A stretch of 64,000 nt of DNA, from NCBI RefSeq assembly GCF_008389435.1, contig NZ_VUYS01000005.1, positions 62,001 through 126,000 of the forward strand. Direction: 5' to 3'. The stretch's first letter is position 1. Every line of letters begins with the position of its first letter. A program made the translations under genes and the position numbers. This stretch comes from Candidatus Nitrosocosmicus agrestis. GTDB taxonomy: Archaea > Thermoproteota > Nitrososphaeria > Nitrososphaerales > Nitrososphaeraceae. The notes beneath the pieces are model-generated. The model worked only from the letters and a program-made list of their open reading frames with translations. It made no database searches and was not told where the DNA came from. Positions 1 to 8,601 of this stretch are shown here, piece by piece.

Positions 1-186
1 CCCAGTGCAACTATAGGAGGATCGTTACCCATCAAATTAAAAAAAGAAAATGGGGCAGCATTTACAATTCCTTGTGTGTCTATCGAAGTAACAAAAGCGA
101 TGGGTCTAGGAACTACTAAAGATATTAATAGATTATATCTTTTTGACGGGGACAATTTATCTAAATCAAATTCTGTCATTTTTTAA
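1..186 (+). CDS. C-terminal fragment of an unrecognised protein (cut by window edge)
   Basis: Frame 1 is open from the first base to TAA at 184-186, giving 61 residues with a mix of charged and hydrophobic residues (it contains GGSLPIKLKK and KAMGLGTTKD). The start lies outside the window. I do not recognise the family. The same frame stays open after the stop to 345, so the gene may be truncated by a nonsense mutation. Confidence 0.5.
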   Translation, partial: PSATIGGSLPIKLKKENGAAFTIPCVSIEVTKAMGLGTTKDINRLYLFDGDNLSKSNSVIF

Positions 187-345
187 ATCACTCATTCTAG
201 ACTATTAGGACACTATATCGACATAAATGCCATTTCTTTCAAGATAAAAGATTTTCTTAAAAGTAAAAGTCAGAAAGAAATGAGAACAGTAGGTCAATTC
301 ATAAATAAACTTAAGAAGACATTGCAAATAATAAATGACAATTAA
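187..345 (+). pseudogene. In-frame open stretch after the stop of the preceding ORF
   Basis: After TAA at 184-186 the same frame runs open for 52 codons to TAA at 343-345, and the translation looks coding (DINAISFKIKDFLKSKSQ, then RTVGQFINKLKK). The only ATG lies late, near 280. It could be the severed C-terminus of the preceding gene or a chance open frame. No function can be assigned. Confidence 0.25.
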
Positions 346-411
346 TAAATTTTTTTTTACATATGGTAGACAGATAGTTTGATTATCTCTAGTAGAAATG
401 ATGTAATCTCT

Positions 412-964
412 ATGCTAGAAAAAGACGCTGTAAATATTTTGTCAGAATCTGCATACGGTAAGCATAATTTGGTAATATATAGCACATATGGTGATTTAAG
501 AGACTTTACATAAATATATTTAAAAGCAGATTCAAGAAAAAAATGGAGTAATCGAGTTTCTACCTTTTATTATACTGAAAATTCAATTCGAACTATCCTG
601 TCTGACAGTAGTTTCGAAATAGTTGAAGAGATGATTGAAAACAGAGACAAAACTTTAATCCTACACGATTACTTAGGGATGTATTTTGATCAATCGTCAC
701 CAGAATCAATAAGGAATGCCCATTTTGATTTCGTTGAACATTCCAATGCCATGAAAACCAAAGGAATTTCAATATCAAGTTATATGGGTGATTTTTTCTT
801 CAAAAAAGAAATCCAGAGGCTTCTTGATTATGAAAAAATCTTACACAAGGATTTTGATGCAAATCTTAAAGGATACACTCTATCACCAAAATGACTTTAA
901 TAATTTGTCTGACGATGTTAAACAAAAACTATTTAATTATCATCAAATTGCCATAAAAATTTAG
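412..964 (+). pseudogene. Decayed MEDS-like sensory domain gene
   Basis: One frame gives a protein from ATG 412 (a TTG at 379 is also possible) interrupted by TAA at 511-513 after residue 33 (..YGDLRDFT*), then continues open to 894. Just before that stop the reading shifts to another frame that carries a plausible C-terminus (YHQNDFNNLSDDVKQK) ending at TAG 962-964. The order of segments (KHNLVIYS, TLILHDYLGMYF, GISISSYMGDFF, HKDFDANLKGY) resembles the MEDS (DcmR-type) sensory proteins that are abundant in Nitrososphaerales, about 180 aa. The intact part alone, 631-894, might be called a small gene, but reads as a remnant. The MEDS assignment is from memory. Confidence 0.6.
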
Positions 965-1056
965 CATAGATCGAATTATTTTTATTGTCAAACGTCATTT
1001 ATTTGTCAACATAACTCGGGAAACTAGTGTTATATTAATCAGGTTATAAATATAAT

Positions 1057-1446
1057 TTATTTGACTTCGTTGGCCCATAATTCATTTATCATACTTCTTA
1101 AATCGGCAAATCTAACTGGCTTTTGAATTAGCCTGTCGAACTTGGCTTGCTTGAAATTTTCTTGGTCTCTTAGATCTTTGGTTTCAAACGCTGTCATTAA
1201 AAAGATATGAATATTTTCATTGATTTCTCTCATCTTAATGGCAAGATCAATTCCACAAATTCCTGGCATCCTCAAATCGGTAATTACTAGGGAGTGTTTG
1301 TTTGATGTTTCTTTGAAAAAATCTAATGCTATTAGTGGATCAACAAAAGATACCACACCATATCCTTCCTTTTCTAAAAATGATTTAAAAAGTGAAGCTA
1401 GTTCCATTTCATCATCTATTACAATGATGGAACGGCCAGATGACAT
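1057..1446 (-). CDS. Stand-alone response regulator receiver (CheY-like)
   Basis: The 129 residues form a single receiver domain: the acidic pair D11-D12 in IDDE, the phospho-acceptor D57 in ITDLRMPG, T85 in LMTAF and K109 in the QKPV switch. There is no output domain, so it should act by protein contact after phosphorylation by a histidine kinase in the cytoplasm. It faces the broken sensory gene at 412-964, and no kinase is nearby. Length and residues are typical and complete. Confidence 0.93.
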   Translation of the reverse strand: MSSGRSIIVIDDEMELASLFKSFLEKEGYGVVSFVDPLIALDFFKETSNKHSLVITDLRMPGICGIDLAIKMREINENIHIFLMTAFETKDLRDQENFKQAKFDRLIQKPVRFADLRSMINELWANEVK

Positions 1447-2013
1447 GAAAATTTTATTTTTAAGTTAGTATTTAATCTTATCTGAAGGTGGATATCTAAT
1501 TGATGTATTTCACTAAAAAATTAGATCTTAAAGTAATATCCAAATTATAAATCATGGCAGACGTCTCACTTAGTCGTCTATTTAAACCAAATTTCTTATT
1601 TGAGTATGGATTTTGAGCAAAAAAGCTCAAAAATAGACATAAAGATAAATAATATCTAATAATTACAATTAGTATCACTATATATTGTATTTGTTAGTTG
1701 GTGTGGACAAATTTTTGCTTAATGGAATCGGATTTAATGAAACTAAAAATGCCCACGAGGAAATGATGGGAACTACCAAAAGTTGTAGACTTTATTATGG
1801 AGGGGGAAATAAACCACAACACGAATCCTACAAATTGCTGTTATATTCGAGTTATTATTTTTATTCGATATATTGTAGGTAATAGTTCCTTCGCTCACAC
1901 AAGTAATGAGGTGTCCTCGACAGCCTACTTGATAAATTCAACTAAATAGATTCCTGTTTGTCAATTACTATGAAATTATTATTTATTTAAACTATGTGAA
2001 ACAAGGTGTTTTA
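1447..2013. other. Intergenic, AT-rich
   Basis: Two open frames of 60-65 codons exist here, but neither has convincing protein character or a family match. The last bases hold the ribosome binding site of the next gene. Confidence 0.5.
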
Positions 2014-2463
2014 ATGTCAAAATCTAAATTTTCTTTATTTGGACTCGCGCTATCTGCCATAATAATGGTTTCAATCACTTCGTCCTTACACTCTTTCATC
2101 AGCGCCGAACCAGTTGTCATGGATATTAATAAGGCAAAAGATCCGGGTCCAGGATTTGGGACTGAGAAAATAGGTACATTATCTATCGACGCCAAGAATA
2201 ATACTATAGTTATTAATGCAAACTTGACTGCAACTCCAAAAGCAGACAAGGCATTTGAAGCATGGTTAGTGGATGCAGACGGTTCTAACTATAAGCTTAG
2301 TTTGGGTGCATTCAACGGTGGACAATTAAATGTTTCTGAAAATATGGTCAATCCATATACATACACACAATTCATAGTAACTGAAGAACCCCTCTCAGAC
2401 ACTGATCCTAATGCAGCAGGTACATATGGTGGAGCTGAATTACAACCACCATTTGGCCAATAA
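2014..2463 (+). CDS. Secreted protein with anti-sigma-K (RskA) C-terminal-like domain
   Basis: An N-terminal signal segment (FSLFGLALSAIIMVS) is followed by a beta-rich domain with GTLSIDAKNNTI, KAFEAWLVDAD, LGAF and FIVTEEPLSD. This is the pattern of the extracellular RskA C-terminal fold, in which the typical segments are qlWlv, G.F and faVTlEp. Archaea lack sigma factors, so the domain here is probably a secreted or anchored module of unknown role. A GTG at 1996 gives a longer frame, but AAGGTG at 2003-2008 sits at Shine-Dalgarno distance from ATG 2014, so I chose 2014. It stands alone. Confidence 0.7.
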   Translation: MSKSKFSLFGLALSAIIMVSITSSLHSFISAEPVVMDINKAKDPGPGFGTEKIGTLSIDAKNNTIVINANLTATPKADKAFEAWLVDADGSNYKLSLGAFNGGQLNVSENMVNPYTYTQFIVTEEPLSDTDPNAAGTYGGAELQPPFGQ

Positions 2464-2848
2464 TCTTTTTTTTGTTAACAATTAGCGTTTCATAATATCG
2501 CACTGCAGTGACAAAAGTTAACGATTAAGAACAAACATTTCCACTTTATAGTCTAATTTATTATGCATTGAATTTATTTTTTGCAATTTATATGAACTTA
2601 AAAAAGGTAAATAAAATAAAAAATAACTTGTAAAACGTGTTTATACATATATTCAACTCATAAAAGCACGTCTTTTCCTAGGATGATGATTATATTCTTT
2701 TAAATCGTTATTAATCGGATCAATCATGCTTTCAAATTATTTCATTTTTGGATTTTTCAAATATTTAAAATGTCAAGCTAGTTAAAAATTATGATAAAAT
2801 TTTTTATTTAATTGTTGAGTTAAAAAAATTTGGATTAGGTTCTAATTT
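2464..2848. other. Intergenic, AT-rich
   Basis: No open frame or structured element was seen between the convergent genes. Confidence 0.5.
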
Positions 2849-3115
2849 TTAGCTTGAACCGTTAACTAGGTCTTGTAATCCTTCTACTGCGCCTTGAGTA
2901 GCATTAGAAAGAGCCTCACCTGTTTCGTTCATTGCGCCACCTAATCCTTGTGTTGCGTTACCAGCTGCTTCACCTGTTTCGTTTGCAGCACCTTGCATAC
3001 CTTCTCCGGTTTGATTAGCTGATTGGCTCATATTTTGTGCAAAAGCATTCACTGCAAAACTTCCTGCAACAAAAGTCAAAGCTATGAAAATAGTGTATAC
3101 TAATGAATTATTCAT
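2849..3115 (-). CDS. Small secreted Ala/Gly/Asn-rich repeat protein
   Basis: This 88 aa protein has a clear signal peptide (LVYTIFIALTFVAGSFAVNAFAQ). The mature part is built from imperfect repeats of ANETGEAAGNATQG type, ending in a short amphipathic tail. Such low-complexity secreted mini-proteins are common in soil Nitrososphaerales. N-x-T/S sites in nearly every repeat would allow N-glycosylation. No enzymatic role can be read. The ATG at 3115 fits the signal peptide. Confidence 0.7.
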   Translation of the reverse strand: MNNSLVYTIFIALTFVAGSFAVNAFAQNMSQSANQTGEGMQGAANETGEAAGNATQGLGGAMNETGEALSNATQGAVEGLQDLVNGSS

Positions 3116-3446
3116 TAATATTTAGCATTGACTATGGCTTTTAAACTTTGTGTTCTATTTTTGTGATAAATCATTATAATTGGTAACCGTTATATTTTTT
3201 ATCTTGTGTTACTATGCATAGTATATATACTTTGTTATTTAAATATAATATCCTTTAGAATTATCAAATTATAATGCTGGGGACTACTATTGCAATACTA
3301 CTACTTCTTTAGCGGTTAGATAGAGAATTTACAGTGTAGGTATTTAGTATCATTGATCATTAAATCTATAAATCTATTATTTAGATACAAATCTTTGAAA
3401 TATCTAGATATATTTTTATTAAATAGTGGATTATTCTTCCAGCTGA
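3116..3446. other. Intergenic, AT-rich
   Basis: Nothing was recognised apart from TATA-like runs near 3190-3245. Confidence 0.5.
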
Positions 3447-3612
3447 ATATGTAAATGTGTTGAGATTAATATTGAACTTGTAAACCGGTGTCCAGAAGTA
3501 TATGCTTTTCAAACGGAGGTTAATGATGATGGGGATGTTGATTTGAGTATGTATGGTAAAAGCCAACAACAAAGAGGTGAGAACAACCTTGGATGAAATT
3601 ATGACTAGTTAA
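3447..3612 (+). pseudogene. Frameshifted small gene of unknown family
   Basis: Frame A from 3447 reads 35 or more convincing residues (EINIELVNRCPEVYAFQ, then NDDGDVDLSMYGK). At the A-run 3558-3561 (GGTAAAAGCC), removing one A joins it to frame B, which reads KANNKEVRTTLDEIMTS and stops at TAA 3610-3612. Both halves look coding, so a one-base insertion in a homopolymer is likely. No clear start codon was found. The family is unknown. Confidence 0.45.
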
Positions 3613-3905
3613 TTCATACCCTTTTTACTTGTTTCTGTTTTCCCTTTGGAATATTCATTGATTAAAGCAGAAAAATAGTATTTGCTTTTAAAAACTTGAG
3701 GAAATTACAAAGATAATTCCATTACAAATAAAATTAGATAAAAAATGATCTTAAATGATCCATCAAAAGCAATTGGAAAAATATTAGATACTAAATTATG
3801 AGATGGATGGAGAAATATACATATCACCATCATCTTTCATATCATAATCTTAATGTTCTCGAACCTGTCTTCTACAAATTCATTTCTGTATTTGATTAAT
3901 TCTTT

Positions 3906-5294
3906 TTATAGGTTGTAAAGTGCCAGAAATAAATAGTAAATAGCAACATTAACTACTGTTAATAGAGAACCGATTTTAAAGAACTCAAAGAATGTAAATA
4001 CCTTCATTCCTTTGGATTCAGCTGTTTGCATTATGATGATAGTGCTTGCAGCACCAATTATTGTCAAGTTGCCTGCTATTGTACTTGCTGCAGATAACAT
4101 CATCCATTCAGAAATATGACTTTCATCAAAACCATTTTGAATCATAAAAGGAATGTAAGAAGCGACAAATGGTACATTGCTAAGGATTTGACTAACAAAT
4201 ATACTCACAGCAGAAATAATGGTATTATTATATAGCGTGTATTCAATCACGTCTTGGGTATTGTTAGTAGTGTTATCATCGAGTCTGAATGAGGGAAAAT
4301 AGTCCATTAGGCCTGGAATAAGTCCTGATGTCCATAATGCGGCTGTGAAAATAAACATGCAAATAAAAAAAACTATTACCGAGTAGTTTACGCTTTTTAA
4401 TATTGAAATTCTGTCCCCACTTACAATGTATAATACTAATGCACCAGCAAGTGATATTATTCCAATATCTATGTAAACTCCTGTAAACATATTTCCAATC
4501 TCTGATGATACTATGGCTCCTAAGGTACAAAGAAAGACCGCAGTTGAAATTTTAGCCAATCTGTTTGAGAACAATTTCTCAGTCCTGTCAACCTCTGAAA
4601 TGCCATTTGCAAGCTTGTATTCTTTATTATCTTGATGATTTTGGATAGAAAGTTGGTTTGTTAGTTGTTGTCGGCTAACGATTAACTCTTTTTTGTAGTA
4701 GTGCTTTAAAATGAGACCACTTAACAGCAAATTAATTATTGTAGGTGGTCCTAATAACGAAACAAATGAGATGAAAGGAAGAGGAATTCCACTCTGGCTC
4801 GCTATAAGCAAGTTCTGAGGACTTCCAATGGGTGTCATTACACTTCCAACGTTAATTCCTATCGCGATTGAAATCAATACTATTGATGGCTTTACTTTCA
4901 TCTGATTGCAAATTGATATAGCAAATGGTACAAGCAATATTGCAGCTGTATCATTGACAATGAAAGCTGACAGAATCCCCGAAAGAAATACAATCATTAT
5001 AATTATGTTATTTGTTTTCTCTCTGAGTTTCGCAAGAGTTAATCCAATTATCCAGTTTATTACACCCGATTTTTCAAGAGCAGTTGTAATGCTAAACATT
5101 CCAAAGAGAAAACCTATTACTTGCAGATTAATTGACTTTAACGCCGATTCTAAAGGTATTATTCCATAAACCATCACCAGTATAGCTCCGATAGACATTA
5201 TCAGCCAAAATGGAATATTCTTTAGTTTTGTTCTAGCAATGATTAAAGAATATACTAATAGAAAAATGCAGAATGTGATAATGATTTCGGCCAA
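3906..5294 (-). CDS. ArsB/NhaD-superfamily ion permease
   Basis: The 462 aa polytopic membrane protein has about 11-12 hydrophobic segments and signatures of the ion transporter superfamily (CitM/ArsB type, PF03600): VNDTAAILLVPFAI near residue 115, GSVMTPIGSPQNLL near 155, and a second-half repeat with LSNVPFVASYIPFM. The loop at residues 210-240 is polar and cytoplasmic. The substrate (arsenite, sodium, dicarboxylate) cannot be told from sequence; no ars regulator or reductase is nearby. Length is normal. The promoter lies in the 800-base gap upstream. Confidence 0.85.
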   Translation of the reverse strand: MAEIIITFCIFLLVYSLIIARTKLKNIPFWLIMSIGAILVMVYGIIPLESALKSINLQVIGFLFGMFSITTALEKSGVINWIIGLTLAKLREKTNNIIIMIVFLSGILSAFIVNDTAAILLVPFAISICNQMKVKPSIVLISIAIGINVGSVMTPIGSPQNLLIASQSGIPLPFISFVSLLGPPTIINLLLSGLILKHYYKKELIVSRQQLTNQLSIQNHQDNKEYKLANGISEVDRTEKLFSNRLAKISTAVFLCTLGAIVSSEIGNMFTGVYIDIGIISLAGALVLYIVSGDRISILKSVNYSVIVFFICMFIFTAALWTSGLIPGLMDYFPSFRLDDNTTNNTQDVIEYTLYNNTIISAVSIFVSQILSNVPFVASYIPFMIQNGFDESHISEWMMLSAASTIAGNLTIIGAASTIIIMQTAESKGMKVFTFFEFFKIGSLLTVVNVAIYYLFLALYNL

Positions 5295-6090
5295 TTTTAC
5301 TTCGAATTATGAAAATCATTTAATTTTGACGTCAATAGCAAATAAATCCTTGCCCATGTCGGTTAATAAGTTGTCGGGACTTATTTTAAACTTGTCTAAA
5401 TAGTATTAACTTAATAAAACCTAAATTGTGTGCTTTATGACACTTTTTTTAAGTTGAAGTAATCTGCCATCAATACTTGTTGTATCGTTTGAACAAATAA
5501 AAGTTCGATCATGATTTTGTCGAGTTAAATTGCAAGCGCAAAAAAATTTTATGCTTATCCATAAATTTTTGCAACATTAATTAGGTCTACTGTGTCAATA
5601 TTTGCCCATTAGATGATGCTTGGCATTTGATCGGGCAGAAAGGTCTGATCCTGCCTATATTTAGTGCTAGTAATTGAATTATGGTGTAAATACTCCTAGT
5701 AAAACCCAAAGATCTACAATGTCAACAATTCAGGTTTCCCTAGGAGCAAAGACATGATATGAAATCTGCCTTGTTTTAATTGAAAAGAATAATGCTATGA
5801 GGATTATCATGATTCTATTTCTTTACAGATATTTCTTTTCAAATCTACACAGATCTTGAACATATAATATTATAGATAGATAAACTCTCTGGATATAGTC
5901 TCCCATAGTATTTCAAATTTATTCTTATTCATACATGATGTCATTTCTGGATCTATCCAATTTGGTCTTAGTAGATATTGTTGTATGGAAATTGTGAGAC
6001 TGTGTTGCCATATCTCATAGCTTTGACAGCTATTTCCATTTTATTTAAAGCAAAGTTCTTTGGAATCGCCAGCCTATAATAGTTTGAAAA
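5295..6090. other. Intergenic between divergent genes
   Basis: No open frame looks coding. It holds an imperfect inverted repeat at 5693-5746 (separate entry) and GGGCAG...CTGCC near 5635-5655. Confidence 0.5.
5693..5746. repeat. Imperfect inverted repeat, 14-base arms
   Basis: CTCCTAGTAAAACC (5693-5706) faces GGTTTCCCTAGGAG (5733-5746). Twelve of 14 positions pair around a 26-base loop. It could be an RNA hairpin or a protein-binding site. Confidence 0.45.
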
Positions 6091-7173
6091 TTGGAAAACG
6101 AAAGCATAGGGTATGAAATCCATCTAAAGAAGCGTCCAATAGGGCCTGTTAAATTGGACCACTTTGGATTAGTGAAAACAGACATTCCACAGCTCAAAGA
6201 AGAAGGTGATTTTTTAGTTCGAAATATTTGGATGTCAGTAGATCCATTCTTGCGTATTTACATGGCCTCAGGAACCAAGCATGCAGCGGCTTTTGAATTA
6301 AATAAGCCACTCACGGGAGGATGCATTGGAGAAGTAATAGAATCTAAAAGTTCCAAGTTTAAAGTAGGTGATTATGTCAAAGCCAATTTCGGTTGGAGAA
6401 AATATTGGATTGGCAAAGATATGGACAGTGTAGAAAATTCCATATCTAAAATTGATTCAACAATAGCACCTTTAAGATCTTTTCTTGGATTACTTGGAAT
6501 CACGGGCATGACTGCATATGTTGGACTGTTTAAAATATGCAATCTGAAAGAAGGACAAGATGCTGTATTTGTATCTTCAGCTGCTGGAGGAGTAGGTTCG
6601 GTTGCATGTCAACTGGCCAAGATAAAGGGGTGTTTTGTTGTAGGAAGTTGTGGAAGTGACGAGAAGGCAAGGTGGTTAGTTGACAAACTAGGTATAGATC
6701 ATGCTTTTAATTACAGAAAGATAGGCCAATACAATATATCGGAGGAGTTAAAAAGAGTATTCCCAAATGGAATCGATCTTTATTTTGATAATGTTGGAGG
6801 TAAACACCTTGAAGCTGCTATTGACAACATGAATACTTTTGGACGGGTTGCTTTGTGTGGAACTACATCTCAATACAATGATGACGGTAATGCTTCTTAT
6901 AATAACCAAAACAAAAAAGTCACTAAATCCAATTCTGATGGTCCCTCTAATCTTTCATTAGCTGTTTCACATAGACTTAAACTTCAAGGTTTTATATGGA
7001 GCGATCACTTTGATATTTTGAATGAATTTAATGCAAATATGTCTCAATGGATCAGTGAAGATAGAATAAGACTTCAAGAAACTATTTTTGAAGGCCTGGA
7101 AAATGCACCAAAGGCCTTTGTTAGTCTCTTTAATGGAAAAACCGTAGGTAGAACTTTGGTTAAAATTGATTAG
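6091..7173 (+). CDS. NADP-dependent MDR oxidoreductase (CurA / leukotriene B4 dehydrogenase type)
   Basis: This 360 aa zinc-free medium-chain reductase has an N-terminal GroES-like part (MSVDPFLRIYM), then SSAAGGVGSVACQLAKIKG as the nucleotide-binding turn, FDNVGGKHLEA and a C-terminal GKTVGRTLVKI, all typical of NAD(P)H-dependent alkenal/one reductases that reduce C=C bonds of reactive enones. There is no catalytic-zinc motif. The frame has no ATG before residue 48; TTG 6091 gives the expected N-terminus. A low-complexity insert of N/K/S near residues 270-290 is unusual. It is monocistronic. Confidence 0.88.
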   Translation: MENESIGYEIHLKKRPIGPVKLDHFGLVKTDIPQLKEEGDFLVRNIWMSVDPFLRIYMASGTKHAAAFELNKPLTGGCIGEVIESKSSKFKVGDYVKANFGWRKYWIGKDMDSVENSISKIDSTIAPLRSFLGLLGITGMTAYVGLFKICNLKEGQDAVFVSSAAGGVGSVACQLAKIKGCFVVGSCGSDEKARWLVDKLGIDHAFNYRKIGQYNISEELKRVFPNGIDLYFDNVGGKHLEAAIDNMNTFGRVALCGTTSQYNDDGNASYNNQNKKVTKSNSDGPSNLSLAVSHRLKLQGFIWSDHFDILNEFNANMSQWISEDRIRLQETIFEGLENAPKAFVSLFNGKTVGRTLVKID

Positions 7174-7304
7174 GTCACAAGCTAAATCTTGTTTAAAAAT
7201 CGATTTTTTGCAGTTACCAACAATAAATGATCTGATCATGTCATAAAAAAATTATGCACACAAAGTCCAAAATATTCCAAATAGACTGATAATTGAAACT
7301 ATTG

Positions 7305-8159
7305 CTAATTGGAAAAATCAGACAAGCTTGATTGAGATTGTCCTTTCATGTAATCGGGATTATTATTTTGTCTTTCCAATTCTTTTTTCCAATCTGATTC
7401 TGGCAAATTCATTAATTTTAAGAAATCATTGACGGACTGAGGACCAAATCCTGCAAAATGATTATTAAATGCGATCAAAATATCTTGAATTCCCGTATTT
7501 TCATTTTGCGTTTCTCTTATTTTTTTTGCATATTCAAGCATTTCTTTGCTTCTATCTTTTACAGTTTTACCAAAATCTATATCAGAGATACTTCTATCAC
7601 CGATAAATCTCACATAAAGCTGGTTGGTTGTCACAATAAATGGTGATTCTAATTCATCACGGACACTCCACACCCATGAAATGTCGTGTTCTTTCAAAAA
7701 ATCAAAAACTTTATTGCTAAACCATGAGGAATTTCGTACTTCTAAAGCATATCTGAACCTTTTATCTAAAAAACGAATCATGGTTTGGAGAGAGGTAAAT
7801 CCTTTCTTTTCAGACAGAAAGGGCGGGAGTTGAATTAGCAAGGTTAATGTTTTTTCTGCCAGTGGTTCCAGGGCATAGAATAGTATTGATAGGGGTTTAG
7901 AAACATCTTCTAATTTTTTTTCATGGGTTATTACTTTGGGAAATTTGAGAGAGAACTTAAAATCTGATGGTGTTTTGTCTTTCCAACCTCTTACCGCTTC
8001 CCTAGAGGGGATATGGTAATAAGTAGAATCAACTTCAACAAACTTAAGAAATTTGGAATAGTAAGATAAGTAATTTTTATTGTCTATGTTACGGGGATAA
8101 AAGGTGTTTTTCCAACCTTCATAACTCCAACCTGAACAACCTACGTAATAATTATTCAA
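7305..8159 (-). CDS. DUF72 (YecE-like) protein
   Basis: The 284 residues begin VGCSGWSYEGWKNTFYP and contain FVEVDSTYYHIPS, FKFSLKFPKVITH, LLIQLPPF and YALEVRNSSWF, in the order of the DUF72 TIM-barrel family. The biochemical role of the family is unsettled. The last 30 residues are Asn/Ser-rich. It is convergent with the preceding oxidoreductase, with about 130 bases between their stops. Confidence 0.93.
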   Translation of the reverse strand: MNNYYVGCSGWSYEGWKNTFYPRNIDNKNYLSYYSKFLKFVEVDSTYYHIPSREAVRGWKDKTPSDFKFSLKFPKVITHEKKLEDVSKPLSILFYALEPLAEKTLTLLIQLPPFLSEKKGFTSLQTMIRFLDKRFRYALEVRNSSWFSNKVFDFLKEHDISWVWSVRDELESPFIVTTNQLYVRFIGDRSISDIDFGKTVKDRSKEMLEYAKKIRETQNENTGIQDILIAFNNHFAGFGPQSVNDFLKLMNLPESDWKKELERQNNNPDYMKGQSQSSLSDFSN

Positions 8160-8601
8160 TTGATTAATTAAAGGAAAGGTACTTAAAAATAATATAACTT
8201 GTTATAAATTTTTTATTATTATTTTTTTATATTTATCTTTTAATTGAATAATACAATACCTTTTAGATAGATATTTGATTAATCAATATGTATTTTAGAA
8301 ATAAGCTTTTCATCAATAACATTCTAATAATCGTGTTGACCACATGCAGTTTTCATATAATATAATATAATAGAATTGATTCATATGGACTTTCGTTCAT
8401 CATGTGTTTATTATTACCAGATATATTGCGGTTTATTTTAATATACATGAAAAATAAGTTGATACATATAATTTTTTTGTTTAAATCTTTTACATAGAAA
8501 TTTTATTTACTTTATGAATTATATAAAAATAGAATGTTGTAAAAAAAGAATTAAGTAATTGTGCTAATAGTGGATTGTATCGATATCAAATTTTAACAAT
8601 C
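8160..8601. other. Intergenic, very AT-rich
   Basis: It holds only AT runs, including TATAATATAATATAATA near 8357; no coding frame was seen. Confidence 0.5.

Noticed and set aside
1496-1882. Two open frames of 60 and 65 codons on opposite strands
   Set aside because: Composition matches chance translation of AT-rich DNA; no signal, domain or sensible start.
3381-3572. 63-codon minus-strand frame
   Set aside because: It is the antisense of the frameshifted plus-strand gene, which has better coding character.
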